DNA of 64,000 nucleotides from Bacteriovoracaceae bacterium (lineage in GTDB: Bacteria; Bdellovibrionota; Bacteriovoracia; Bacteriovoracales; Bacteriovoracaceae): NCBI GenBank assembly GCA_016784965.1, contig JADHTQ010000016.1:22523-86522 (forward strand), given 5' to 3'. This document shows, one piece after another, positions 1-8,522 of the stretch. Position numbers and translations under genes: made by a program. How positions within the stretch are numbered: the stretch's first letter is position 1; the number at the start of each line of letters is the position of its first letter. The notes beneath the pieces were generated by a model. The model made no database searches, was not told the DNA's origin, and saw only the letters and a program-made list of their open reading frames with translations.

Positions 1-170
1 AGGGCAATAACCAGATTAGAGCAAGTCAGTACAAATAAGGTAGCAAGCCCCATTCCCATTCCATTGATCGCAGAAGTTGTAACACCCAAAACAGGGCACA
101 TCCCAAGCAGCATGACAAAAACGGGATTGTCTTTGAAAAGTCCTTTGGTAAAATTCTGCCAGTTATTCAT
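1..170 (-). CDS. rsxE: Rnf complex membrane subunit RnfE/RsxE (partial, N-terminus only)
   Basis: The reverse strand from the ATG at 170 reads [20 protein letters not shown] and continues with [20 protein letters not shown], the characteristic N-terminus of RnfE/RsxE, an integral membrane subunit of the ferredoxin:NAD+ oxidoreductase (Rnf) or SoxR-reducing complex. Only the first 56 codons are in the window; the rest lies past the left edge. It follows rsxG by 17 bases on the same strand, so it belongs to the rsxBCDG operon. The PVLGVTTSA stretch is part of the first membrane segment. The missing sixth subunit gene, rsxA, is expected further left. Confidence 0.9.
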   Translation of the reverse strand, partial: MNNWQNFTKGLFKDNPVFVMLLGMCPVLGVTTSAINGMGMGLATLFVLTCSNLVIA

Positions 171-187
171 GGTAACTATCCCTTAAA

Positions 188-772
188 TTAAAGTTTACTG
201 TGTGTCGCATAGGATTTATAAGCGCGGTCTACGGCATCACAAAATGCTCTGGAACTAATCGTTGCAGCAGTAATGGCATCAATGTCTCCACCATCTTGTT
301 TAACTTTTAAGATCAAATCCTTTGGATTTTGTCCCTTAAACTGGGCCAAAAACCTCTTGCCTGTAATTTTGGTTCCAAGCCCTGGGGTTTCTTTTTGCTC
401 CAATACAGAAATATTGTGAATGGTACCATCTCTTAAAAACCCAACCATCAACGCAATATTTCCACTAAACCCCATTTTAGTATATGTCTTGACAGCGACT
501 GAGGTAATGTTGCCATTTGTTCTGGCCGGAAAACATTCCAGCTCATCTCCTTTGGGGGTTTGGATTTTAAACATGTCATTTCCTGGCGAGTTATCAAAGC
601 CCTCTAGAACAACCTCTTGTATTGCCTTTAATTTTTTGGCCTCTTTAGCGGCAGCAATGCGATCTTTGGTCAAATTAAAAATTGACCCCAATGCAGCTGC
701 AGAGATAAGGGTTACCAGGGTTAAAATTCCAACCATATTGATAAATGTTGACTCAAGTTTTTTCTTACTCAT
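188..772 (-). CDS. rsxG: Rnf complex FMN-binding subunit RnfG/RsxG
   Basis: This 194-residue protein has one N-terminal membrane segment (about residues 13-32) and a periplasmic FMN-binding domain. RnfG carries FMN covalently bound to a threonine in an S/T-G-A-T type motif; here the matching stretch is DAITAATISS, which places the flavin threonine near residue 171 (Ala replaces the usual Gly before it). The KETPGLGTKI stretch is also typical of RnfG/NqrC. It sits between rsxD and rsxE with gaps of a few bases, in one transcript. Its job is to pass electrons between other redox subunits during ion-coupled transfer between ferredoxin and NAD+. Confidence 0.93.
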   Translation of the reverse strand: MSKKKLESTFINMVGILTLVTLISAAALGSIFNLTKDRIAAAKEAKKLKAIQEVVLEGFDNSPGNDMFKIQTPKGDELECFPARTNGNITSVAVKTYTKMGFSGNIALMVGFLRDGTIHNISVLEQKETPGLGTKITGKRFLAQFKGQNPKDLILKVKQDGGDIDAITAATISSRAFCDAVDRAYKSYATHSKL

Positions 773-774
773 TA

Positions 775-1767
775 TTAATTAGTCCCAAAAGGTTTAGGTT
801 TACTTAAAATATTAATTAGAGGTACCACTGCATTCATGAGCAAAATTGCAAATGACACACCCTCGGGATATGCCCCAAAAATCCTGATTATAACTGTAAG
901 AAGCCCACAGCCAACTCCAAAAATAAGCTGACCTTTTTTAGTCATTGGAGAAGTCACCATATCAGTTGCCATAAAAATGGCCCCTAACATCAGTCCCCCA
1001 GTCAAAAGGTGAAATAGAGGACTCATATATTGTTCACAATTTATGGCCCACAAAATTCCTGTAAAGATTATCACTGTCCCTATGAAACTTACGGGTATAT
1101 GCCAAGTAATAATCTTTTTATAAAGCATATATAGCCCACCCAATATGAGGGCCAAGGCAGATACTTCTCCAAGAGATCCTCCAGCTTGTCCTAAAAACAG
1201 ATCGAGGTTACCAGGGATGAGTGTTTTTATATGGGCGATGCTCTGTCCTTGTTTGATTGCTTCCTTTGCAACACCTAAAGCGGTTGCACCTGTTACTGAA
1301 TCAAGTGAACTAAAACTAAAGAGCTTTGGTAGAGGCCAACTGGTCATCTGCACTGGAAAACAAATCAATAGAAATACTCGTCCCACTAGCGCTGGATTGA
1401 AAGGATTATTTCCAAGTCCACCAAAAGATAACTTCCCAATGGCCATAGCGGCTAAGGCCCCAATTAAAAGCATCCAAATGGGAAAATTGCTGGGAAGATT
1501 AAATGCCAATAAGAGGCCCGTAATAAGTGCTGAACCATCACCAATAGAGGATTCAACCTTCATTATAAATTTTTGGATTAAAAACTCAAATAAAAGGCAA
1601 AACGCCACGGCAAACAGAGTTACCTTAATCGCTCCAAGGCCAAAAAAGATAATTGAAACGATTAATGCTGGTAGTAGAGCAATGGCCACACCATACATTA
1701 TCTGAGGTGTAGTTTCCTCTCCTTTAATATGGGGAGAAAGTGAAATTGTTAACAGTTCTTTACTCAA
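775..1767 (-). CDS. rsxD: Rnf complex membrane subunit RnfD/RsxD
   Basis: This 330-residue polytopic membrane protein matches RnfD/NqrB: it begins with SPHIKGEETTPQIMYGVAIA and carries the covalent flavin motif SVTGAT, with the candidate FMN threonine near residue 162. GNNPFNPALVGR is a second family signature. The start is a TTG at 1767, preceded by AAGGAA; no ATG or GTG lies nearby in frame. Only three bases separate it from the rsxC stop, so it is translated with the rest of the operon. RnfD is a core membrane subunit involved in ion translocation and flavin-mediated electron transfer. Confidence 0.93.
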   Translation of the reverse strand: MSKELLTISLSPHIKGEETTPQIMYGVAIALLPALIVSIIFFGLGAIKVTLFAVAFCLLFEFLIQKFIMKVESSIGDGSALITGLLLAFNLPSNFPIWMLLIGALAAMAIGKLSFGGLGNNPFNPALVGRVFLLICFPVQMTSWPLPKLFSFSSLDSVTGATALGVAKEAIKQGQSIAHIKTLIPGNLDLFLGQAGGSLGEVSALALILGGLYMLYKKIITWHIPVSFIGTVIIFTGILWAINCEQYMSPLFHLLTGGLMLGAIFMATDMVTSPMTKKGQLIFGVGCGLLTVIIRIFGAYPEGVSFAILLMNAVVPLINILSKPKPFGTN

Positions 1768-1770
1768 TTT

Positions 1771-3102
1771 TTATTTCCTTGATCGTATTATCCTACCTAC
1801 TTCAGTTTTTCCTACTCTAATATAATCTAGTAAGGGGATATTGGCCGGACATGTAAAGCTACATGAACCGCATTCAAAACAGTTCATCCCTTTTTCTACT
1901 TCAAACCTCTCCCACAAATACTTCCTACCCAACCTACTCAACAGATAAGGCTCAAGCACCATGGGGCATACAGTTACACACTTGGCACAACGAATACAGG
2001 GAGACTCTTTTTTTCTAGTCGCTAACTCTTTGGGCATTACCAATATACCAGAAGTCCCCTTAGTAATCGGAACATCCGGTGTAACTAAAGCTTTCCCCAT
2101 CATCGGACCGCCGTTAATAATTTTGCCCGCGTTCTCTAGTGAGCCTCCGGCTTGCTCTAGGAGGTTTGCAACTGGTGTACCAATTCTGCACAAAAGATTA
2201 CTTGGCTTTGGTATAGCTTTTCCTGTGACTGTTACCACCCTTTCAACTAGTGGCTTCTTTTTTTGGACCGCTTCATAAATTGCAAAAGCAGTGCCTACAT
2301 TGAAAATAACTGCTCCTACATCAATCGGTAAGCCCCCAGCGGGAACTTCCTTGCCTGTTACAGCTTGTATGAGTTGTTTTTCTGCACCTTGAGGGTACAT
2401 AACCTTAAGCGGCAAAATCTCAATCCCCTCAAAATTTTTGGCTTTGGTGCGCATTATAGAAATTGCGTCTGGCTTGTTATTTTCAATTCCAATGATGGCC
2501 TTTTTTAAATTTGTGGCCTTCATAATGAGAGAGACTCCAACTAATATTTCATCAGTTTTTTCAAGCATTATGCGATGATCTGAAGTTAAATATGGTTCGC
2601 ACTCCACACCGTTTATAACTACAGCAAAGGCCTTTTTGCCCTTGGGAACCATCAACTTAACATACGATGGAAAAGTAGCGCCACCCAATCCCACAATACC
2701 TGCTTTTTTTACCTTCTCAATTATTTCTGAGGCATCCAAAGTAAAATTTTTTTTAAGCTCAGGGGATCGATCAATGGACTTTTCCCATGTATCTCCATCG
2801 GTTTTAATAATGATGGCTTGCTTGCGAAGACCACTGCTGTCAACAACATCATCAATTTTTGAAACTGTGCCAGATACTGATGAGTGGATAAAAGCAGAGA
2901 TAAAGCTGGACATCTCGGCAATCGGAGTGCCGACTTTTACTTCATCACCTTTTTTAACAAGTGGTTTTGAAGGTGCACCTATATGTTGCGAAATGGGAAT
3001 GGATACAATAGCGGGTGGAGCAAGCGACTCAATTGGTGCTGAAACCGATAACTTGTTTTCCTCGGGATGAATTCCGCCCTTTTTAAACGTTTTAAGTTCC
3101 AT
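1771..3102 (-). CDS. rsxC: Rnf complex NADH-binding subunit RnfC/RsxC
   Basis: This 443-residue subunit is the peripheral NADH/FMN-binding component. The N-terminal half has the RnfC biotinyl-lipoyl-like region (KPLVKKGDEVKVG), then the NAD/FMN domain with GIVGLGGATFPSYVK near residue 136, as in NuoF. Near the C-terminus are two ferredoxin-type clusters, CIRCAKCVTVCP (about residue 369) and CFECGSCSFTCP (about residue 408). It has the short RnfC architecture without the long C-terminal extension of E. coli RsxC. The ATG follows the rsxB stop codon with no gap, implying translational coupling. Confidence 0.94.
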   Translation of the reverse strand: MELKTFKKGGIHPEENKLSVSAPIESLAPPAIVSIPISQHIGAPSKPLVKKGDEVKVGTPIAEMSSFISAFIHSSVSGTVSKIDDVVDSSGLRKQAIIIKTDGDTWEKSIDRSPELKKNFTLDASEIIEKVKKAGIVGLGGATFPSYVKLMVPKGKKAFAVVINGVECEPYLTSDHRIMLEKTDEILVGVSLIMKATNLKKAIIGIENNKPDAISIMRTKAKNFEGIEILPLKVMYPQGAEKQLIQAVTGKEVPAGGLPIDVGAVIFNVGTAFAIYEAVQKKKPLVERVVTVTGKAIPKPSNLLCRIGTPVANLLEQAGGSLENAGKIINGGPMMGKALVTPDVPITKGTSGILVMPKELATRKKESPCIRCAKCVTVCPMVLEPYLLSRLGRKYLWERFEVEKGMNCFECGSCSFTCPANIPLLDYIRVGKTEVGRIIRSRK

Positions 3103-3990
3103 CTATGACTCTTTCTCTTTTGGTTTACTCGGTTTTTTCTTTGGTGGAAGTTTCTTGGCCTCAACGTTAATACCCATTATGGCATTGGTGGGACAACTCC
3201 CCACGAGGTATCCGCCCTGATTTTCAACGTCAACTTGGGGACTAATATAAGATAATAGTCCCTTCATTACTACAGCGCCTCCACTATCGTAAACTTTGAC
3301 GCATTTGTTACAGCCAATACAAGCCACAGCACAATTCTTCTTAGCGATAGCACCTTTTTCTGTGTTAAGACACGCAACATATACTCTTTTGCTCTGCTTA
3401 CCTATAGGCCTTAATTCGTAAATATTGCGTGGACAAATGTCAACGCAAGCGCCACAAGCAGTACATTTTTTCTCATCAACAACGGGTAATCCCGTTTTAG
3501 CATCCATTTTGAGGGCATCAAAATCACAAACGCGCACGCAATCGTCCAGTTTTAAGCAACCAAAAGGACAACCACCTTCTCCGGCGTACATGCTGTGGGC
3601 AGAAAGACAACTAGATACTCCGTCGTAATTAATCTTCTTCGGAGAATTCTCATTACTACCATTGCAGCGCAAGACTGCAACCATAGGCCCTTTTTCTACC
3701 ACCTCAAGCCCCAAAATTTTTGCCACAGCTTTCATGGTTTCATTGCCGCCCACGGGGCAAAACAACTCCTCCAAGTCTGTCGCACCCACTGTTGCTTCAG
3801 CAAACGCTCGACAACCGGGGAACCCGCAGCCCCCACAGTTAGCAGATGGCAAGACGTCATCAACCTCATCAATTTTGGGATTCTCGTAGACATAAAACTT
3901 TTTTGCCACGAAAAACAAAACACTTGCGGCTACCAAGCCCACACTTCCAAGTAATAGTATCGAATTTAGTAATAAACTACCCATCTTCAC
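3103..3990 (-). CDS. rsxB: Rnf complex iron-sulfur subunit RnfB/RsxB
   Basis: This is the ferredoxin-oxidising entry subunit of Rnf, with an N-terminal membrane anchor (about residues 5-28). The Fe-S domain CGGCGFPGC is at residues 52-60, and a ferredoxin-type motif CTACGACVDICP at residue 176 is followed by further cysteine pairs (CIGCNKC). Other cysteines at residues 141-155 (CPFGC, CVRVC) fit the second cluster. The C-terminus is a Lys/Pro-rich tail. The start is ambiguous: GTG at 3990, or ATG two codons later at 3984. It is the first gene of the operon in this window; rsxA is not upstream of it. Confidence 0.93.
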   Translation of the reverse strand: MKMGSLLLNSILLLGSVGLVAASVLFFVAKKFYVYENPKIDEVDDVLPSANCGGCGFPGCRAFAEATVGATDLEELFCPVGGNETMKAVAKILGLEVVEKGPMVAVLRCNGSNENSPKKINYDGVSSCLSAHSMYAGEGGCPFGCLKLDDCVRVCDFDALKMDAKTGLPVVDEKKCTACGACVDICPRNIYELRPIGKQSKRVYVACLNTEKGAIAKKNCAVACIGCNKCVKVYDSGGAVVMKGLLSYISPQVDVENQGGYLVGSCPTNAIMGINVEAKKLPPKKKPSKPKEKES

Positions 3991-4138
3991 TTCTACAGTT
4001 TATGAGTTAATAGTATCTGAATAAATTTAAGGTGATTGTGTCAAATTTCATGTTAAAAGCAAAGAATTTTATTCAAGAATCTGCACTCAATTTAAGAAAT
4101 TAACAGCAATACCGATAAGAAAAAATTAGGGATCATGA

Positions 4139-4561
4139 ATGATAATTAGAATCGTATTATTTTTGTTATTGCTTACACACTTAGCTGCATGTGGGAAACC
4201 ACAGAGTGATCAATTTGGTAGCGCGGTACAAAATCAACAATCTCCTAGCACAGATCAAAATTCGGGTTCTGCTTGCGCTGTAGGTAGCGATGTCTCTAGT
4301 CAGGTTGCATCAATAGAGAGCCCGTTGGTAGGAGGTCCTTGCATTACCAGAGTATGGTTTTCAACCTGTATGACCAGACAAACATCCTCTTGCCTATTTT
4401 ATGAAGGTGGTAAACAAAATGTTATTCAGTTCATAAACAACATTCAGGGCATAAAGAAAGCAAGAGTAAGTGGAAAATTTGAAAATAGAACCCTCAGGTC
4501 TGGTACTTACCCTGGAGCAGCAACTTTTGTAGAAAAAGTCTTTATATTGACGTCCATGTAA
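4139..4561 (+). CDS. Small putative lipoprotein of unknown function
   Basis: This 140-residue protein has an N-terminal signal with a good lipobox (LAAC, Cys near residue 18), so it should be lipid-anchored. The mature part starts with a Ser/Gln/Asn-rich linker, then a compact region with five further cysteines (SACAVG, GPCITR, FSTCMTR, SSCLFY), suggesting disulfides and an outer-membrane or periplasmic location. I do not recognise the family. It is divergent from the rsx operon and stands alone. There is no strong ribosome-binding site, but the signal peptide supports the start at 4139. Confidence 0.6.
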   Translation: MIIRIVLFLLLLTHLAACGKPQSDQFGSAVQNQQSPSTDQNSGSACAVGSDVSSQVASIESPLVGGPCITRVWFSTCMTRQTSSCLFYEGGKQNVIQFINNIQGIKKARVSGKFENRTLRSGTYPGAATFVEKVFILTSM

Positions 4562-4754
4562 GCAAAAATCTTATCAATCCCTCAAAATCATAAAGATGCT
4601 ATTAATATCATTAGTCTGCTTATCAAGTGGGTTTTGGGAGTATGGTCCAGTGGCCTTATGAACTCATACAAATATATTGGCATGCTTCTTGAAACAATAT
4701 AAGCAAAGTTGCCCGTCAGTTGTAGTAATACATAATAATTCTAGGGAGTTAACG

Positions 4755-5567
4755 ATGAAGATGCTTAAAGTATTTACACTTACTATTTGTCAACTGTTTA
4801 CTTTTTGGACAGTTTTCATGCCCCTAGGACTCGCTAGTACTAAAAAAGCTAAAATTAATCTTAAGCGCTTTAAAAAACCATTTTGTATGATCGGAAATGG
4901 TAGATATAACGTATCGTTTAGGAAAAAATTAAAAACTATGAGGCGATATCAACGAAAGATCAGTCGTAGATATCGAAAATTTAGACACAATCGACGCCTT
5001 GAAGATAAGGCGACATTACATGGCTCACCAAAATGGGTAGCAATCAAGTATCTTCGCAGTAGAGGTTTATCTTGGCAAGAAGTAGACTTTGCTTTTTTTG
5101 CTCTTACCCTCTTTGCAGAGGCCCGAAACCTTAATGAGAAAGATGCGACCATGGTTGCAAAGGTGATAAACAATCGCAAAAAGAACAAGTCCTATCGGCA
5201 AGCCGTTTCACAACTTGGGCAATTTTCGTCTTGGTACTATCGCAACCAGTTAGACAACACCATTATGCTTTGTCCTTCTAAAAAATATCACAAACATTGG
5301 AAGAAAATATTAAAGGTTGCTAGTGAAAACTTCAATAAAGCAGACTCAACATTTCAGTCTACACATTACTTTGCACCTTACAATATGGTTCCTCGTTACA
5401 GAATTCCAAATTGGGCAAAGGGATCTTATGCTGTTGGTTTTGGTGGACATATCTTCCTGGTAGATAAAGACTATAAGCGCAATAATAAAAATGCTGATGT
5501 CATTTATATTCCAAAAAAATCCAGAAGGATCAAGATCGTTAAGGGAAAAATTAAAATTATTTCTTAA
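4755..5567 (+). CDS. SleB-like cell wall hydrolase, exported
   Basis: The start chosen is the ATG at 4755, preceded by AGGGAG and opening a signal peptide (MKMLKVFTLTICQLFTFWTV); the longer frame from 4677 has no such support. The mature protein has a very basic stretch followed by a SleB/CwlJ-type hydrolase domain: LTLFAEARNLNEKDATMVAK has the family AEAR motif with the likely catalytic Glu near residue 122, followed by VINNRKK and the GQFSSW motif. Such enzymes cleave peptidoglycan glycan strands. The domain ends with a CPSKKYHKHW region and a basic tail. It converges on the RND gene with a one-base gap between stops. Confidence 0.75.
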   Translation: MKMLKVFTLTICQLFTFWTVFMPLGLASTKKAKINLKRFKKPFCMIGNGRYNVSFRKKLKTMRRYQRKISRRYRKFRHNRRLEDKATLHGSPKWVAIKYLRSRGLSWQEVDFAFFALTLFAEARNLNEKDATMVAKVINNRKKNKSYRQAVSQLGQFSSWYYRNQLDNTIMLCPSKKYHKHWKKILKVASENFNKADSTFQSTHYFAPYNMVPRYRIPNWAKGSYAVGFGGHIFLVDKDYKRNNKNADVIYIPKKSRRIKIVKGKIKIIS

Positions 5568-5568
5568 A

Positions 5569-8226
5569 CTACTTGCTTACTTTAGAGTGAATCTTGTTTT
5601 TTAAATGATAGTAAATCCTTATCAAAAAGATAGTGGATTTATTTAAGAACTCTTCACTAAAGATATAGTACGCCTTAAACACTTGCCCAGATGCCAACAA
5701 AGACACTAAGGCCAACCCAAAAGTAGTAAGCAGCATTTCATAACAAAGTTGACTACCATCATTTAACAAATATCTATCCACAACGCCCAACATGGCAAAA
5801 GATATTATAATAAACAACATATTATACTTGATGACACTGAAAAAATTCCCCTCTAGCTCTTGAATAATTTCCCGCTTATCATTGCCTCTTAATCTTTCAA
5901 TATCGACACTTCTTGAGAGTAAAATAATTACTGACATCCCTAACCATAAAGGCAACCAACTAAGCCAAATTGAATCTAGGTGAAAGATACTACCTGTAGC
6001 AATTTTGTAAAGGCCAATAAATCCAGACATAGAAATACCGATATACACAAGAAGTATGCCCCTATAGAAAGAATTAAAAAATAGTGAAAGTATCACCATA
6101 ATAAACAACATTGCAATCCAGCAATTGTGTAAAAAAGATTTATATTCTGCAAACCAGTGTTTGGTAATGGGCGCTCTTTTTGCAGGACCTTTAACTTGAT
6201 ATAAAAAGTTGCTGCCCGTTATCGCTTTAGGTATCTTAAACTGGGCCATACGTTTTAGTTGCACCCTGAAGATATGCTCTGGTACCTTCTGTATTGTTTT
6301 TTTTAATAAAACTCCTAACTTCATAGGCGGCATTTGTGGATCTTTTGAAGACACAAGTATATTTGCAAAGTTCAAAGGATTAAAAGAGACTCTATCATAG
6401 CTCAACACTTCATCAAACCTGTCAGACTTAAAAACTGCCCAACTGGCCTGTTGTGAAATATCATTAATTGCCATTTTAAAAGATTGAACATCTAAATAGG
6501 GCAAAAAACGCATACCTGAAGGGGTAACCTCCCAATTATTAATCCAGTTTTCGCTTAAGAATCTATTTTTAAGGTAAACAGGAGAAAAGCTTTCAATACT
6601 GGACTTTAGATCTTCACTTACCTGATAGGGTAAAAAATCCTTGTAACTTCTAAAGGAATTAATCTCATTCTGTAGATATTTTTCTGCATTTTTTGGAGGA
6701 GCTTTTACCCCATACGGTACATAGTACCAGCTTATGGGAGTAATAATAAAAAACACAAAAATAAAAACAGCAATAAAAACATTGCTTTCACCAAACATTT
6801 TGTCACTGCCTGTAAGGCGTGTTTTTTTGTTATCCTTAATCCAAGCAAGTGGTGTAAACATCGGAAGAACAGTTAGTAAAACCAATAAGACTGGTACCCC
6901 AAATAAAAAACTTTTTAAAATTTCTTGTGAGGGAAGATTTATCTCACTTAACAATATTGGTGTAGATAAAATGGCACTAATGGCAAAAATTGTAATGTAT
7001 GCCGGTAAATACTCCATCAATGAAAAGTAAATAGATTGTGATAAAGTCCTTTGAATAAATGTAGAGAAACTAGATGGGAGAAAGTACACTCTTATTCTTC
7101 CAAGTAACACACTCAAGCAAATGGTGCCAAATATCAACAGTAGGACAAGGGCCATAAAGTCTAATAAAGTGATTTCTCCTTTATAAAGTGATAACCAGTA
7201 AAGAAAATGGCTGGATAGAATCACATCAAAAAAAAGTATCGGGGTAAGTGATGACATTCGTCTAAACATAATTAGAAAAAAGATTATTTGCAGTACAACT
7301 ATTATGAGAATCATTGTCATTGGTTTAAGTAAAATTTTTAGATTTGAGTTAAATTTTGCAGTAGTAAATGATGTTTTTGGTAGTTCCTTTTGAATCCATG
7401 CCTTTAAAGCGGCCCTTGTAGTTTTATCTTTGTTAAACCATATTTTAAAATTATCTATCCTCTCTATGGCAGTGGGGAAAATAGTTGCTACATCTTTAAG
7501 GCGAACAATTCTTTGTCCCCTGGCGCCAACAATGATTGCTTGCACTTTTTCTATGGCGTCAAATTCACTATCTAGAAAATAGCTGACATCATCTTTGGCC
7601 CCCAACCTATGAGCAAGTCCTGAAAGTGTTAGTGTCTTCCAAATTTGATCAATTGGTATTTGGGCCTGTGCCATTTTTTTAGGTAAAAGCCTTATTTTGA
7701 TATGTTGATGTTTATCAAATTCTGGTTCAACCCTCTTGATCACATTTTTGATTTCATGAAGTTTGTCTTTTAGCTCCAAGTAAGTATATTCCCCGGCCCC
7801 TTCAATTACAAAATCTGGCAACATGCTCCTTTTTATTTGATTAGTAGTAATTTGCTTTACACTAGGTGGAAGCATAACCTTAAGGCGATCCATTTTCTCC
7901 TGGATAAACAGTTGTATCTCATTAGGCCTTGTTCCTTTTTTAAAAGTCAATACAACTTTTGCACTTTCATGATCAACAAACGACTCCAGATTTAAAAGTG
8001 AAGGCAAACCATTAAATACTTTTTCCGATACCTTAACCACTTTTCGCTCTATTTCTCTAGAAATAGTACCGGGTACTTGAAATGAAACTTCAAACTGTAT
8101 ATATTTATAACTCGGTAGCGGATTAAAAACAAAGTCGGCAGATAGGATGAGGCCAAACATCGGAAGGCATAAAAGAATGATAACTATGGATTTATTTTTG
8201 TACAAATATTGTAAAAAATTTTGCAT
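5569..8226 (-). CDS. Degenerate RND-family membrane protein lacking the proton-relay residues
   Basis: This 885-residue protein has RND topology: an N-terminal segment, a first periplasmic porter loop (about residues 30-300), a bundle of membrane helices, a second loop and a C-terminal bundle. The expected TM4 acidic pair is missing: the stretch FMALVLLLIFGTICLSVLLG (about residue 365) has no Asp. TM10 also lacks the Lys/Asn signature. It is about 100-150 residues shorter than a typical RND pump. The start is the ATG at 8226, overlapping the upstream stop as TAATG and preceded by GAGGTGA. It is the last gene of the export operon and may form a mixed trimer with the complete pump encoded upstream, as MdtB and MdtC do; that is inference. 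Confidence 0.75.
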   Translation of the reverse strand: MQNFLQYLYKNKSIVIILLCLPMFGLILSADFVFNPLPSYKYIQFEVSFQVPGTISREIERKVVKVSEKVFNGLPSLLNLESFVDHESAKVVLTFKKGTRPNEIQLFIQEKMDRLKVMLPPSVKQITTNQIKRSMLPDFVIEGAGEYTYLELKDKLHEIKNVIKRVEPEFDKHQHIKIRLLPKKMAQAQIPIDQIWKTLTLSGLAHRLGAKDDVSYFLDSEFDAIEKVQAIIVGARGQRIVRLKDVATIFPTAIERIDNFKIWFNKDKTTRAALKAWIQKELPKTSFTTAKFNSNLKILLKPMTMILIIVVLQIIFFLIMFRRMSSLTPILFFDVILSSHFLYWLSLYKGEITLLDFMALVLLLIFGTICLSVLLGRIRVYFLPSSFSTFIQRTLSQSIYFSLMEYLPAYITIFAISAILSTPILLSEINLPSQEILKSFLFGVPVLLVLLTVLPMFTPLAWIKDNKKTRLTGSDKMFGESNVFIAVFIFVFFIITPISWYYVPYGVKAPPKNAEKYLQNEINSFRSYKDFLPYQVSEDLKSSIESFSPVYLKNRFLSENWINNWEVTPSGMRFLPYLDVQSFKMAINDISQQASWAVFKSDRFDEVLSYDRVSFNPLNFANILVSSKDPQMPPMKLGVLLKKTIQKVPEHIFRVQLKRMAQFKIPKAITGSNFLYQVKGPAKRAPITKHWFAEYKSFLHNCWIAMLFIMVILSLFFNSFYRGILLVYIGISMSGFIGLYKIATGSIFHLDSIWLSWLPLWLGMSVIILLSRSVDIERLRGNDKREIIQELEGNFFSVIKYNMLFIIISFAMLGVVDRYLLNDGSQLCYEMLLTTFGLALVSLLASGQVFKAYYIFSEEFLNKSTIFLIRIYYHLKNKIHSKVSK

Positions 8227-8519
8227 TAAATAATCACCTCGGTTAATGGCCAATAAAACAGTATCAGTGCCTTATTATCTGTTTTGTTCTGCTTATACTC
8301 TCTTACGACCTCTTTAAATTTTGTCAATTGCTCATCATTTACAATCAGCATGATCAACTCATTAGTTCCAGGCCAAGTTATACTACCTTGCTTTTTACCT
8401 TGCTTTCCTGAGCCATGAAGTGCTTTAAAGTGGGTATAGTTGACCAATTTTGCAAAATCCATTAATAGAAAAATTTCATCTACCAACTCTGAGTCAAATA
8501 GTGCCATACATACAAACAT
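8226..8519 (-). CDS. Small PII-like transporter-associated protein (PG0541-like)
   Basis: This protein of 97 residues lies between two RND genes. The central GSITWPGTNELIMLIVNDEQ and the C-terminal beta strand resemble small PII-like proteins (ferredoxin-like fold) encoded beside RND pumps in Bacteroidota and elsewhere, for which a transporter-associated role is assumed but not shown. There is no signal peptide, so it should be cytoplasmic. The gene starts three bases after the upstream RND stop, and its own stop overlaps the start of the next gene (TAATG), so all three are translated together. A shorter start at the fifth codon (MALFDSEL) is also possible. Confidence 0.6.
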   Translation of the reverse strand: MFVCMALFDSELVDEIFLLMDFAKLVNYTHFKALHGSGKQGKKQGSITWPGTNELIMLIVNDEQLTKFKEVVREYKQNKTDNKALILFYWPLTEVII

Positions 8520-8522
8520 AAC

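Noticed and set aside
4677..4754. Longer N-terminus for the SleB-like hydrolase
   Set aside because: It would bury the signal peptide; the ATG at 4755 has AGGGAG before it.
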